A stretch of DNA of 64,000 nucleotides, taken from Cellvibrio sp. KY-GH-1 (GTDB taxonomy: Bacteria; Pseudomonadota; Gammaproteobacteria; Pseudomonadales; Cellvibrionaceae). Shown in pieces: positions 45,406-55,554 of the stretch. Location: the NCBI RefSeq assembly GCF_008806975.1, contig NZ_CP031728.1, positions 5,559,501 through 5,623,500 of the forward strand. Reading direction: 5' to 3'. Under the pieces are notes generated by a model. That model worked only from the letters and a program-made list of their open reading frames with translations, did no database searches and was not told where the DNA came from. Numbering within the stretch: position 1 is the first letter of the stretch; each line of letters opens with the position of its first letter. The position numbers and the translations under genes were made by a program.

Positions 45406-46701
45406 TTATATGCTTTCCGGTTTTATTAGTTCCAGAGAATAGTTAACGGTTTTATTTTTAAACTTAACCACATTGACATATACATATTCTTCTTTTCCTT
45501 TGCTGCCGAGTGTTCCTGTCAGCATGGCAAAATCTGCCCCCCGGTCAACGTTATATAAATCGGCCAGTTGGCGATAAATATCACTTGCATCTTCACCCCG
45601 CTCTTCATAAATCGCTTGTCTGGCTAACTGCACCCCACAGTTTTTTTCTGCAGAGTCGCATTGCCATAGCACTTTTACACCTTGCGCTTGTAGTTGTTGT
45701 TTAAGTGTGGAGTAGGTTTTTAAATAGGACTTGCTCACGTTGTCAGGGACGGAATAGATATTGACGTACTGTTCACCGGTAAGTTTTAATTTTTTGAACT
45801 CGCTACGTTTTCCGTTGGCGAGGTTTGCCGAAAGCGGAAGAACGACTCTGGTTAGGTCGTTATTGTGTTTTGCGATTAACTTGCTCCCGGGAAACTTTAC
45901 TTGCAGTAAATTGCCTTTGGTTGGTGCAGTGGTGGAGGCGGAGTTGTTTTCGCCCTCATCCTGATGGGCAGTATTGTTTTGGCCTTTAAGTGGATCATCT
46001 GCTTGTACCAGTTCAAATGAATAGGTGACTGGCTTTGAGCTGCTGTATTTATTCACCAGCATAAACAAAAAATACGGTTTACCTCTGACTTTGGTGCGCG
46101 CTGTGAGCATGGCAAAATCCGTATCGTCATCCAGATTGTATAAGTCAGTCAGGTCGTGATAAATATCGCTCGCGTCTTCGCCGCGCTCTTCATAAATGGC
46201 TTGTTTTGCAAGGTACTGCCCACAATTTTGCTCGGCAGAATCACATTGCCAAAGAATTTCAAAATTTGCATCGGCTGCATTGCGTTTAAGCGTATTGAAT
46301 ACTTTGAGGTATGAGTTAGAAACCGCTGCGGGTACAGAGTAGATATAAACTTTTTGTTCGCCTGATAGTTTTAGTTTGCGGAAGCTGGTGCGATCACTGG
46401 GCAAGTTGGCAGACAGGGGTAACACGGTTCGGGTCAAATCATTTTGGTTGTATGCAATGAGCTGGCTGCGTGGGTATTTATCCAGCAATTCGCTGTCTTC
46501 AGCTCCTTCAACACTGCTATCGTCAGGCGTACTGGTGTCGCCCTTGAGGGTGTCGTTTACGGTTTTGGTGAGCTTATTTTTTTCTTCTACAAGTTTATTG
46601 GCTTTGTCCAAAAGGTCGAAAGCGTTTACCTGGGCGGTGCTGAAGGCAAGAGTAGAAATAAAGGCAATAGGTAGCAGTGAGGGGAATGTGTATTTGCGCA
46701 T
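45406..46701 (-). CDS. Exported protein with a tandemly duplicated domain (DUF4892-like)
   Basis: 431 residues with a signal peptide (1-27, ending QVNA), a helical Lys/Asp-rich segment (30-70) and two copies of a domain of about 160 residues at about 76-235 and 270-431. Both copies contain an LI(A)Y/K-x-NDLTR-VLPLSANL opening, an LWQCDSAE-NCG pair of cysteines and an identical 15-residue stretch QAIYEERGEDASDIY. The opening PRS-L and the spaced Cys-Gly weakly resemble DUF4892, a periplasmic family of unknown role. The linker (240-268) is Asn/Ser/Thr-rich. It is monocistronic with a strong terminator and diverges from lepA. Probably periplasmic. Confidence 0.85.
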   Translation of the reverse strand: MRKYTFPSLLPIAFISTLAFSTAQVNAFDLLDKANKLVEEKNKLTKTVNDTLKGDTSTPDDSSVEGAEDSELLDKYPRSQLIAYNQNDLTRTVLPLSANLPSDRTSFRKLKLSGEQKVYIYSVPAAVSNSYLKVFNTLKRNAADANFEILWQCDSAEQNCGQYLAKQAIYEERGEDASDIYHDLTDLYNLDDDTDFAMLTARTKVRGKPYFLFMLVNKYSSSKPVTYSFELVQADDPLKGQNNTAHQDEGENNSASTTAPTKGNLLQVKFPGSKLIAKHNNDLTRVVLPLSANLANGKRSEFKKLKLTGEQYVNIYSVPDNVSKSYLKTYSTLKQQLQAQGVKVLWQCDSAEKNCGVQLARQAIYEERGEDASDIYRQLADLYNVDRGADFAMLTGTLGSKGKEEYVYVNVVKFKNKTVNYSLELIKPESI

Positions 46702-46993
46702 GGCGAAAATCCTTGTAACAGTGGGGATTGGTTTTTATATAGGATGAAGTCTGGGCGCTAATGTAGTTGGAGTTGTCTTAACCGTAGATTAACGTGCCGC
46801 CGCTAGTGTAAGGCGCGGTAGCGACATTTCAAGGTTATTTTTCTAGGATGGGCACGGATGCGCGTGATTTGCTTAGTGCCTTGAGGGGGGATATGTGTAC
46901 CCGATGGGGCATATAGGCTAGAATGCCGCCCAATCTTTTCGCCCCCCGGTTTCGGGGATCCAAATCCAACTTCGTTAAAGTAGTTAAGCACCT

Positions 46994-48793
46994 GTGACTG
47001 ACCTGAGCCATATCCGCAATTTTTCCATTATCGCCCACATTGACCACGGTAAATCCACCATTGCTGACCGCTTCATTCAGATGTGCGGTGGCCTGAGTGA
47101 TCGTGAAATGGAAGCGCAAGTGCTTGATTCCATGGACTTGGAGCGCGAGCGCGGCATTACCATTAAAGCCCACAGTGTGACGTTGAACTACAAGGCACGT
47201 GACGGCAAAACCTATCAGCTTAACTTCATTGATACCCCTGGCCATGTGGACTTCACGTATGAAGTGTCTCGCTCTTTGGCGGCCTGTGAGGGTGCCTTGC
47301 TGGTTGTGGATGCTGCCCAAGGGGTAGAGGCCCAGTCGGTCGCCAACTGTTATACCGCCATTGAGCAAGGGCTGGAGGTTATTCCGGTTCTGAACAAAAT
47401 GGATCTGCCCCAAGCGGAACCAGAGCGTGTCGCCCAGGAAATTGAAGACATTATTGGTCTGGATGCAATGGAGGCCGTGCGTTGTTCTGCGAAGTCTGGC
47501 CTGGGTATGGAAGATGTACTGGAAGAGCTGGTGCGTCTGGTACCTGCACCCAAGGGTGATGTAGATGCCCCTTTACAAGCACTGATTATCGACTCCTGGT
47601 TTGATAACTACCTCGGGGTAGTGTCGCTCGTGCGGGTAATGCAAGGCACCTTGAAAATCAAAGATAAAATTATCGCCAAAACCATTGGCAAGCCTCAGTT
47701 GGTCGATGGCCTCGGCGTATTCACGCCCAAGCCTCTGCAATTAAAAGAGCTGAAGGCTGGTGAAGTAGGCTTTGTGGTTGCCGGTATTAAAGACATTCAC
47801 GGTGCCCCGGTGGGCGACACTCTTACCCATGCGCAAACGGCAGATGTGGAAGCCTTGGCGGGGTTCCAGAAGATCAAGCCGCAAGTTTATGCGGGTATGT
47901 TCCCGGTTAGTTCCGATGACTTTGAAGATTTCCGCGAAGCCCTGGCCAAGCTTACCTTGAATGATGCCTCGCTGTTCTATGAGCCAGAGAGTTCAGACGC
48001 GTTGGGTTTTGGTTTCCGTTGTGGCTTCCTCGGAATGCTGCACATGGAGATTATTCAGGAGCGCCTGGAGCGTGAATACGATCTGGATCTGATTACCACC
48101 GCGCCAACCGTGGTTTATGAAATTGAAACCACGAAGGGTGAAACTATTTATGTGGACAACCCGTCCAAGTTGCCTGATCCCGGCAGTATCGGCGATATGC
48201 GCGAGCCAATTGTGGAGGCCAATATCCTGGTACCACAGGAGCACTTGGGTAACGTCATCACACTGTGTATTGAAAAGCGTGGTGTACAAAAGGATCTGCA
48301 ATTTACCGGTTCTCAGGTGTCGGTAAAGTACGAATTACCAATGAACGAAGTGGTGACGGATTTCTTCGATCGTTTGAAATCAGTTAGCCGCGGTTTTGCC
48401 TCTCTGGATTATAACTTTGTGCGTTTCCAAAGTGCGAAGTTGGTGCGTTTGGACGTATTGATCAATGGCGATAAGGTGGATGCATTGGCGATTATTGTGC
48501 ATCGCGATAAAGCCCAGAACATGGGTCGCCAATTGGTTGAAAAAATGAAAGAACTCATTCCGCGACAAATGTTTGATGTGGCGATTCAGGCTGCAATTGG
48601 TGGCCAGGTAGTGGCACGCTCAACCGTTAAAGCTTTGCGTAAAGACGTATTGGCAAAATGTTACGGCGGCGATGCAACCCGTAAGAAGAAGCTGTTGGAA
48701 AAACAAAAAGCGGGTAAAAAACGTATGAAGCAAGTCGGTAATGTGGAGATTCCACAAGCCGCTTTCTTCGCGGTGCTGAAAATAGATAGCTAA
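46994..48793 (+). CDS. lepA: Elongation factor 4 (LepA)
   Basis: Ribosome-associated translational GTPase that back-translocates or remodels stalled ribosomes. The 599-residue protein has the G-domain motifs [13 protein letters not shown] (G1), GITIKA (G2), DTPGHVDF (G3), NKMDLP (G4) and SAKSG (G5), EF-G-like domains and the LepA-specific C-terminal domain ending [18 protein letters not shown]. The start is GTG 46994 ([19 protein letters not shown]). It begins the conserved run lepA-lepB-DUF4845-rnc-era-recO. The 290-base gap before it contains TAGAAT (46919-46924), a possible -10. Confidence 0.98.
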   Translation: MTDLSHIRNFSIIAHIDHGKSTIADRFIQMCGGLSDREMEAQVLDSMDLERERGITIKAHSVTLNYKARDGKTYQLNFIDTPGHVDFTYEVSRSLAACEGALLVVDAAQGVEAQSVANCYTAIEQGLEVIPVLNKMDLPQAEPERVAQEIEDIIGLDAMEAVRCSAKSGLGMEDVLEELVRLVPAPKGDVDAPLQALIIDSWFDNYLGVVSLVRVMQGTLKIKDKIIAKTIGKPQLVDGLGVFTPKPLQLKELKAGEVGFVVAGIKDIHGAPVGDTLTHAQTADVEALAGFQKIKPQVYAGMFPVSSDDFEDFREALAKLTLNDASLFYEPESSDALGFGFRCGFLGMLHMEIIQERLEREYDLDLITTAPTVVYEIETTKGETIYVDNPSKLPDPGSIGDMREPIVEANILVPQEHLGNVITLCIEKRGVQKDLQFTGSQVSVKYELPMNEVVTDFFDRLKSVSRGFASLDYNFVRFQSAKLVRLDVLINGDKVDALAIIVHRDKAQNMGRQLVEKMKELIPRQMFDVAIQAAIGGQVVARSTVKALRKDVLAKCYGGDATRKKKLLEKQKAGKKRMKQVGNVEIPQAAFFAVLKIDS

Positions 48794-48836
48794 AAAGTTC
48801 TACGCACCTAATTAACTGGCAACCTAAGGAAACTTG

Positions 48837-49685
48837 ATGAGCAGTATTAATCTCCCGCTGATTCTCACTTTGGCTGTGTTGGTCACTGGTCTGGTGTGGC
48901 TATTTGATGCGTTGGTCTTAGCGCGTCCCCGCAAGGAAAAAGTCGCTGCCGTTGATAAACAGTTCACTGGCATGGCGCTGGAGACTGAACAGCAGAAGAT
49001 GGCCTATGAAGATGCCAAAAGTGTCGCTGCGCGTGAGCCGGTATTGGTTGAGTATGCGAAATCATTTTTCCCGGTACTGTTTATCGTTTTCTTTTTACGC
49101 TCTTTTTTGGTTGAGCCTTTCCAGATCCCCTCTGGCTCCATGATTCCAACTCTGGAAGTGGGTGATTTTATTCTGGTCAATAAATTTGCTTATGGTATTC
49201 GCGAACCTATTACCAATACCCAGCTTATCCCGGTCAGCAAGCCTCAGCGTGGTGATGTGATGGTGTTTTTCCCACCCCATGCGCCTACCACTTATTACAT
49301 TAAGCGCGTGATTGGTGTTCCCGGCGATCATATCTCTTACATCAACCATGTGTTGACGATTAACGGTAAGGTTATCGAGGAAAAGCTGGTTGCTGAGTTG
49401 CCGGCGGGTGCGCCTTATTTGCGTATGGTGAAAGAAACCATTGACGATAAAACCTTTACCGCGTTCAAACATTTCCAGCCTGGTCCGTTAAGCGTGCGCG
49501 GTTCCTGGGTAGTGCCTGAGGGGCACTATTTCATGATGGGCGATAATCGCGATAATAGTCTGGATAGTCGCGACTGGGGTGTGGTTTCTGAAAATGCGAT
49601 CGTTGGTAAAGCGTTTGCTGTGTGGATGCACTGGGATAAGTTCTTCAGTGTTCCTTCGTTTGATCATGTTGGCGTTATCAAGTAG
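48837..49685 (+). CDS. lepB: Signal peptidase I
   Basis: Inner-membrane serine protease that removes signal peptides from exported proteins. The 282-residue protein has an N-terminal membrane helix (about 5-25), a second (about 80-98), the catalytic Ser in QIPSGSMIPTLEVGDFILV, the catalytic Lys in YYIKRVIGVPGD, and the box E motifs GDNRDNSLDSRDWG. The ATG at 48837 has AAGGA upstream. It lies 43 bases after lepA, as in Pseudomonas and E. coli. Confidence 0.97.
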   Translation: MSSINLPLILTLAVLVTGLVWLFDALVLARPRKEKVAAVDKQFTGMALETEQQKMAYEDAKSVAAREPVLVEYAKSFFPVLFIVFFLRSFLVEPFQIPSGSMIPTLEVGDFILVNKFAYGIREPITNTQLIPVSKPQRGDVMVFFPPHAPTTYYIKRVIGVPGDHISYINHVLTINGKVIEEKLVAELPAGAPYLRMVKETIDDKTFTAFKHFQPGPLSVRGSWVVPEGHYFMMGDNRDNSLDSRDWGVVSENAIVGKAFAVWMHWDKFFSVPSFDHVGVIK

Positions 49686-49738
49686 ATTTTTGTGCTAGCG
49701 TAAAAGCAGTCGTATCTTCTCTTGTGGAGTCCAAATTG

Positions 49739-50173
49739 ATGAAAACTGTTCAGCTTAAGAGATTCAGGCACCAGCGTGGTATGGGGATGTTGCAGTTCGC
49801 TTTGGTTGCAGCTATCGCCGGGTTTTTTTTGCTTTTTGCGTTCAAAGTAGTTCCGTTGTATGCGGAAAATCGTTACGTCGAGTCGGCATTGCGTTCGTTG
49901 GTCTCTGGCGGAGAAAAGCTGGAAGAGATGAGTGATGCTGAAATTATTAAAAAACTCAATAACTTCTATATGATTAACAATGTGCGCAGTGAAGGTCCCA
50001 CAAAAAATATTAAAATAGAGCGCGAAGCGGAAAAGGCAATGGTCACCGTTGACTATGAGACGCGTGTTACGTTGATGTACAACATTGATTTAATTTTAGG
50101 CTTTAAGAATCATTTGGACAGCACTAATCCCGCCCAATGTTGCAAACCAGCAGCCACACTAACTACCAAGTAA
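49739..50173 (+). CDS. DUF4845 membrane protein
   Basis: 144-residue protein with one N-terminal membrane helix (about 15-38; MLQFALVAAIAGFFLLFAFK) and a periplasmic domain with VVPLYAENRYVESALRSL. It occupies the position between lepB and rnc that a DUF4845 protein has in Pseudomonas. The N-terminus with QRGMGML before the helix faintly resembles a type IV pilin-like segment, but it lacks the Glu5 pattern. The ATG 49739 follows TGGAG; a GTG at 49724 is less likely. Function unknown. Confidence 0.88.
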   Translation: MKTVQLKRFRHQRGMGMLQFALVAAIAGFFLLFAFKVVPLYAENRYVESALRSLVSGGEKLEEMSDAEIIKKLNNFYMINNVRSEGPTKNIKIEREAEKAMVTVDYETRVTLMYNIDLILGFKNHLDSTNPAQCCKPAATLTTK

Positions 50174-50176
50174 TTT

Positions 50177-50857
50177 GTGCAAAATCTTAAATATCAACGC
50201 CTGGAGCAACGTCTAGGCTATCAATTTGAAAATCAGCGTCAGCTACAACTGGCGCTAACCCACCGCAGCCATGGCGCAACCAATAACGAGCGTTTGGAAT
50301 TCCTGGGCGATTCCATCTTAAATTTTATCATTGGCGATGCCTTGTTCAGTCGTTTTCCGGACGTACGTGAAGGGCAGTTGAGCCGCTTGCGGTCGCAATT
50401 GGTAAAAGGTGAAACTCTCGCTGAACTGGCTCGAGAATTTGAAATGGGCGATTGCCTGATTCTGGGAGAGGGCGAGCAAAAGTCGGGAGGCAGAAGTCGC
50501 GATTCTATTCTTGCCGATAGCGTAGAGGCCATAATCGGCGCAATTTATACCGAGCGTGGTCTTGATGTGTGCCGTGAGCGGGTGTTGAGCTGGTTTGCCT
50601 CGCGTCTGGATGCAATTGGCATTGATACCAGCGCCAAGGATGCCAAGTCGCGTCTACAGGAATATTTACAAGCCCAGCGCCAGCCTTTACCGGAATATGC
50701 TGTAATCAATATTGGCGGGGAAGGGCATGCCCAGGTATTTACGATTGAGTGCCGGGTTGTACTGGCCAAAAAACCGACCCAAGCATCAGCCTCTAGCCGC
50801 CGTGAAGCGGAAAAGCAGTGCGCACTCTTGATGCTTAAGCAGTTAAAGCTCGACTAG
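50177..50857 (+). CDS. rnc: Ribonuclease III
   Basis: Double-strand-specific endoribonuclease that processes rRNA precursors and structured mRNAs. The 226-residue protein has the catalytic signature NERLEFLGDSILNFII, the second acidic site in DSVEAIIGAIYTERG, and a C-terminal double-stranded RNA-binding domain (about 155-225; DAKSRLQEYLQAQ, then GEGHAQVFTIECRV). The GTG start at 50177 lies 3 bases after the upstream stop, implying coupling. It precedes era, as in most gammaproteobacteria. Confidence 0.97.
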   Translation: MQNLKYQRLEQRLGYQFENQRQLQLALTHRSHGATNNERLEFLGDSILNFIIGDALFSRFPDVREGQLSRLRSQLVKGETLAELAREFEMGDCLILGEGEQKSGGRSRDSILADSVEAIIGAIYTERGLDVCRERVLSWFASRLDAIGIDTSAKDAKSRLQEYLQAQRQPLPEYAVINIGGEGHAQVFTIECRVVLAKKPTQASASSRREAEKQCALLMLKQLKLD

Positions 50858-50916
50858 ATACCTGCCTGTTTCGCTTTTTCGATTCACTTTCTTTTTATTT
50901 TCTGTAGTAATTTTTT

Positions 50917-51834
50917 ATGAATTTTGACTCTGATACTGACAACACCGATACGCGCTGCGGTTATGTAGCTATTGTTGGCCGCCCTAATGTAGGTAAATCG
51001 ACCCTGCTTAACCACATGCTAGGGCAAAAAATCAGTATTACGTCGCGCAAGCCCCAAACTACTCGCAATGCTGTGGTTGGGATTAAGACTGAAGGCGATG
51101 TGCAAATCATTTTCGTCGATACCCCAGGCTTGCATTTAGGGCAACAAAAAGCAATTAATCGCTATATGAATCGCGCGGCAACCACGGCGATGAAAGACGT
51201 TGATGTTGTGGTGTTTGTGGTGGATCGTTTTATCTGGACGGAAGAGGATGAAGCGGTAGCGGAGAAGCTGCAAAATATTAACAGCCCGGTAATTCTGGCA
51301 GTTAATAAAGTTGATCAAATAGAAGATAAAGAGACGCTGTTGCCGCATTTACAGCAGCTGGCAGAAAAACTAAAGGTGGCGGAAATTGTTCCAATTTCTG
51401 CATTGCGCAATAACAACCTGGAGCGTCTGGAGCAGTTGATTATTGAGCGGTTGCCCGAAGGGATACATATGTATCCTGAAGATCAGATTACCGATCGCAG
51501 TTCGCGCTTTATGGCAGCAGAGATTGTGCGTGAAAAAATTACGCGACAATTGGGCGATGAATTGCCCTATGAAATGGCGGTGGAAATTGAAGAGTTTAAG
51601 CAAGAAGGTAATTTGCTCAATATTTCTGCGTTAATTCTGGTGGAGCGCGATGGCCAGAAAAAAATCCTGATTGGTGACAAGGGTGCACGTATCAAACTCA
51701 TTGGTACTGAAGCACGTATCGATATGGAAAAATTGTTTGAGATGAAAATCATGCTCAAATTGTGGGTGAAAGTAAAATCTGGCTGGTCAGATGATGAGCG
51801 TGCGTTACGCAGTCTTGGCTATAACGATTTTTAA
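50917..51834 (+). CDS. era: GTPase Era
   Basis: Essential Ras-like GTPase that binds 16S rRNA in small-subunit assembly. The 305 residues contain G1 [14 protein letters not shown]2 region [10 protein letters not shown]3 DTPGLH, G4 NKVDQ and a C-terminal type II KH domain with the RNA-binding helix [12 protein letters not shown] short acidic N-terminal extension ([12 protein letters not shown]) precedes the G domain. It follows rnc by 59 bases and precedes recO by 19. Confidence 0.98.
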   Translation: MNFDSDTDNTDTRCGYVAIVGRPNVGKSTLLNHMLGQKISITSRKPQTTRNAVVGIKTEGDVQIIFVDTPGLHLGQQKAINRYMNRAATTAMKDVDVVVFVVDRFIWTEEDEAVAEKLQNINSPVILAVNKVDQIEDKETLLPHLQQLAEKLKVAEIVPISALRNNNLERLEQLIIERLPEGIHMYPEDQITDRSSRFMAAEIVREKITRQLGDELPYEMAVEIEEFKQEGNLLNISALILVERDGQKKILIGDKGARIKLIGTEARIDMEKLFEMKIMLKLWVKVKSGWSDDERALRSLGYNDF

Positions 51835-51853
51835 TTCTTGTCTGTAACCTATT

Positions 51854-52561
51854 ATGCGTGTCGATTTGCAGCCAGCCTACATATTGCACACGCGCCCTTA
51901 CCGCGACACCAGTTTATTAGTTGATTTGCTCACGCCGGATTTCGGGCGCGTCACTGCAGTGGCGCGTGGCGTGCGTAAAACGAAAACCCCCAAGCGTCAA
52001 TTGCTAAATCCGTTCAGTCGCTTGCTCGTGTGCTGGCAAGGCAAAACAGATATGAAATTGCTGACCAGTTTTGAGTCAGACAATCACTTCCTCAGCCTAA
52101 AAGGCAATCACTTATATTCTGCGTTTTATCTGAATGAGTTGCTGGTGCGTTTGTTGCCAGAGATGGATAGACATAACGGATTATTTTACGCCTATGAGCA
52201 AAGCCTGAATGCCTTACAATTGGAAGTCGAAATAGAACCTTTATTGCGTGGATTTGAGTTTCGATTGTTGGAGGAATTGGGTTACGCGCTGGATTTTACT
52301 CACGATGTGCGCAGCGGCTGCGCCATTGAAATTCAAGACTTCTATGAGTGTCATATTCAAGAAGGCTTTTATGCTGCTGCCCCTGATATTCCTGAAAACT
52401 TGTTGATTAAAGGGGAGTGGTTGCTGGCAATCGCGCAGGGTGATTATTCGGCGCCGTTGACGCGCCAGGCTGCGAAGCAACTAACGCGACGCATGCTCAG
52501 GCCTCTATTGGGCAGCAAGCCTTTGCATAGCCGCGAATTATTCCGGCAACCAGCGGGTTAG
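51854..52561 (+). CDS. recO: DNA repair protein RecO
   Basis: Mediator that loads RecA onto SSB-coated single-strand DNA with RecR. The 235 residues have the N-terminal OB fold (DLQPAYILHTRPYRDTSLLVDLLTPDFGRVTAVARGVRK) and a helical C-terminal domain (YLNELLVRLLPEMDRH and LLEELGYALDF). Gammaproteobacterial RecO often lacks the zinc-finger cysteines, as here. It ends the lepA-recO run; pdxJ, the usual next gene in Pseudomonas, is absent, and the convergent gacS stop is only 3 bases beyond. Confidence 0.95.
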   Translation: MRVDLQPAYILHTRPYRDTSLLVDLLTPDFGRVTAVARGVRKTKTPKRQLLNPFSRLLVCWQGKTDMKLLTSFESDNHFLSLKGNHLYSAFYLNELLVRLLPEMDRHNGLFYAYEQSLNALQLEVEIEPLLRGFEFRLLEELGYALDFTHDVRSGCAIEIQDFYECHIQEGFYAAAPDIPENLLIKGEWLLAIAQGDYSAPLTRQAAKQLTRRMLRPLLGSKPLHSRELFRQPAG

Positions 52562-52564
52562 TAT

Positions 52565-55369
52565 TTAGCTGGTAGGTGCCTCACTGGGTTCCAGGCCAAA
52601 GAGCGCATCGATATTTTTATCCCTGCCCCAATTGAGTAAATCATCCAGCGCGTGGTTGAGGGCAGGCATAGCACTGCGCGCCTGTTCAAATTGTTTGCTT
52701 TGGAATAATTTATCCAGCAGTCCGCTGATGTGTTTCAAGCGTGGTACTCCACAATAGCAACTGCTGCCGTAGAGTCGATGAACCAGTTCACCCAGCTCCT
52801 CAAACTCTTCGGCGGCCAACGCTTGTTGAATTTGCGATTTCTCTGATTCCAATCCGGCGAGCAGCATCCTCAGCATATCGCGCGCGAGTGCGGGTTTGTG
52901 ATTGGCAAGTTTGAGACACAATTGGATGTCGACCGAGCCGGTCAGGTCTTCTGTGGGAATGGTTTCGCGCACAGGTGCGCTGGTTTTTTCTTCCGGTTGA
53001 ATCACAATTTCTTTTTTGCCCGACAAACTGTTCCAGCGATTGATGATATGGGCAAGCTGATTTTCATTTACCGGTTTGCTGATGCAGTCATCCATGCCGG
53101 CAATCAGCAATTCGGCTTTCTGTTCGGTAATCGTGTGCGCCGTTAACGCAATGATAGGCGTGCGCCGTTTTCCCTCTTCCAATGTGCGAATATGACGCGT
53201 TGCTTCCATACCATCCATGCCTGGCATTTGGATATCCATAAAAATTACATCGAATTCATGTTGCTCGCAGGCCTCTATGGCCATTGGGCCACTACTTGCT
53301 TGAGTGACTTGGGTATTTAAGCCTCGCAACAATTCTGATGCGAGTTGTAAGTTGGCAGGGTTGTCATCTACCAGTAGCACTGAAATGCTCGGTTGCAGTA
53401 AATCTTCATCTTGTTCGCGCATATCTTTAATGTGTAAATCGAGTTGTCGTCCGAGCGTTTGCAGCAATGCATCGTAGGCAATGGGTTTGTTAATAAACAA
53501 TACGCGTGATTTATCGGAATGATTGCGGAATAAACGCTGATGCGCAGGCGTGCAGCATGCGATCAATGTACAGTTAAATTCCATGTGCAGCTGTTCGGCG
53601 AGATTGTGCAGCAGTACGGGGGGGATTTTCCGTTCGTTGGGGGCAATATCCAGAATCAATAAATCAAAATTGTTGTTGGCGTTGCGGGCGTTCCGTAGTA
53701 TTGGAAAGCAATCGTGAATTGCAGGAATGTTTTGTGTGTTGCCATTCCATTCGCGCAAAAGGTTGTCGATCTGTTTTAGCGAAGCAGGATTTTCCCCACA
53801 CAATAAAATGCGGTAATCACTCAGGTTGGCAAGTTGGCTTAGGGACGGTTGCCGTTTGTCGATACCCATACGCGCGGTAAACCAAAAGGTAGAGCCTTTT
53901 TCCGGCTCACTGACTACGCCAATTTCGCCATGCATACGCTCCACTAGGCCTTTACAGATGGCGAGTCCCAACCCTGTGCCTTCGTGTTCGCGGGTAATGG
54001 AGCTGTCAGCTTGGTTAAACGGGCTAAATAATTGATCCTGTTCTTCGCGGCTTAAACCGATTCCTTCGTCACTAACACAAATTTTCAAGGTGATTTGGGT
54101 TTCCTGGCGCTGCAGGATACTGATATCCACGACTATGTTGCCGCTATTACTGTATTTGATGGCATTGGTTAATAAATTGGAAAGGACTTGTTTGAATCTC
54201 AACGCATCGCCCAATAAATTCTTGGGAATGTTTGCTTCAACGTAGTTCACCAATTCAAGATTTTTTTCATGGGCGTCGGGTGCCAAAATGTGCAGCACTT
54301 CATCAACGCTCTGACGAATCGGTAGGGGGGCATAATCCAGTGTGAGCTTGCCGGATTCAATCTTGGAAAAATCGAGAATGCCGTTAATCACAGTTAACAG
54401 GTTTTGCGCTGAGTCACGAATGGTTTCCATGTATTCGCGCTGCTGTTCATTTAATTCTGTTTTAAGTGCGAGGTTAATGAATCCGAGAATGCCATTTAGC
54501 GGTGTGCGAATTTCGTGACTGGTGTTGGCAAGAAATTCTGATTTGACCCGGCTCGCCTCAAGGGCTTCTTTACGTGCAAGATCCAACTCTACGTTTTGGA
54601 TTTCAATGGTCTCCAGCGTCTCGCGTAAGTCTTCAATGGCGTGGTCAATGTGCCCCTGCATATCGGCTTGCGCTGCTTCCATGTAATCCGCCATTGTATT
54701 GATGGCTTCAGCAAGTCCGAGAAACTCATTGGAATTTTGTTGTACGACCCGTTCATTCAAGCGGCCTCGTGCGAGTGCATGCACCACATTTTTAATGTGA
54801 TCAAGCGGATCGGTGATGCGGTAATAGAGTGAAATGGCAAAATAGGCACCGATGATCAAACACAAGGTTGTTAATGCAATGGTCAACACGATTGCTTCAT
54901 AGCGGACGACTGCATAAGGCGCTGCCAGTAATTCAATTTCTACCCAGCCGATAGGGTTTTTATTTTCCAGATTTACCAGTGGGTGGGAGAAACGCAAGGT
55001 GCGATAGGTTTTACGCTCCAGTGGCTGTTCCATATTTGGCTCGCCGGAATCACGGGTTTCCATAAATTGCGGACCGCTGTGAAAACTTTGATCTTTGTCC
55101 GCGTAATAGGCGTGGATAGCGCGAATGTAGGGCTCTTCCAAGGAGGCGTCGAGAATATGTTGGGTTAACTCACGGTTGCTGTCGGAAATAGGTTTGTGCA
55201 ACAAGTGTGCAGTTTTTTGCGCGAGTATGCTGCCGCGCAAATCGATAAACTTATTGATTTGCGAAATACACAAATACGTGAGGCTGATGGCAATAAAAAT
55301 GATGATGCTGATGGATGGAATAAAAATCAGGCGCCACACATCGGACTTGATACTGTTGCGTTTATTCAT
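52565..55369 (-). CDS. gacS: Hybrid sensor kinase GacS/BarA
   Basis: Membrane hybrid kinase that, with the regulator GacA/UvrY, controls small RNAs that sequester RsmA/CsrA. The 934 residues include two membrane helices (about 13-36 and 160-180) around a periplasmic domain, HAMP, a HisKA domain with [19 protein letters not shown], an ATPase domain ([25 protein letters not shown]), a degenerate receiver-like domain (about 520-640), a true receiver with the Asp in [14 protein letters not shown], and a C-terminal Hpt domain with [13 protein letters not shown]. This is the full BarA/GacS layout. It is divergent from cysM, its usual partner in Pseudomonas, with 185 bases between the starts. Confidence 0.95.
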   Translation of the reverse strand: MNKRNSIKSDVWRLIFIPSISIIIFIAISLTYLCISQINKFIDLRGSILAQKTAHLLHKPISDSNRELTQHILDASLEEPYIRAIHAYYADKDQSFHSGPQFMETRDSGEPNMEQPLERKTYRTLRFSHPLVNLENKNPIGWVEIELLAAPYAVVRYEAIVLTIALTTLCLIIGAYFAISLYYRITDPLDHIKNVVHALARGRLNERVVQQNSNEFLGLAEAINTMADYMEAAQADMQGHIDHAIEDLRETLETIEIQNVELDLARKEALEASRVKSEFLANTSHEIRTPLNGILGFINLALKTELNEQQREYMETIRDSAQNLLTVINGILDFSKIESGKLTLDYAPLPIRQSVDEVLHILAPDAHEKNLELVNYVEANIPKNLLGDALRFKQVLSNLLTNAIKYSNSGNIVVDISILQRQETQITLKICVSDEGIGLSREEQDQLFSPFNQADSSITREHEGTGLGLAICKGLVERMHGEIGVVSEPEKGSTFWFTARMGIDKRQPSLSQLANLSDYRILLCGENPASLKQIDNLLREWNGNTQNIPAIHDCFPILRNARNANNNFDLLILDIAPNERKIPPVLLHNLAEQLHMEFNCTLIACCTPAHQRLFRNHSDKSRVLFINKPIAYDALLQTLGRQLDLHIKDMREQDEDLLQPSISVLLVDDNPANLQLASELLRGLNTQVTQASSGPMAIEACEQHEFDVIFMDIQMPGMDGMEATRHIRTLEEGKRRTPIIALTAHTITEQKAELLIAGMDDCISKPVNENQLAHIINRWNSLSGKKEIVIQPEEKTSAPVRETIPTEDLTGSVDIQLCLKLANHKPALARDMLRMLLAGLESEKSQIQQALAAEEFEELGELVHRLYGSSCYCGVPRLKHISGLLDKLFQSKQFEQARSAMPALNHALDDLLNWGRDKNIDALFGLEPSEAPTS

Positions 55370-55554
55370 GGCAAGCGGCCTTGTTCCTTGTTCTTCTGAT
55401 TAGTTGCGTGTGATGAATAGAGTAACTGGCAGGAATAAAGTCCCAAGCGGATGCGTGCCAGGTGTTCGCAGGGCGTGCGATCACAGGTAGAATAGCCGCC
55501 TCCAGCGCGCCTGCGCAACCTGCCAGCCATTCGAATATCCCCACTGAGGCATTT

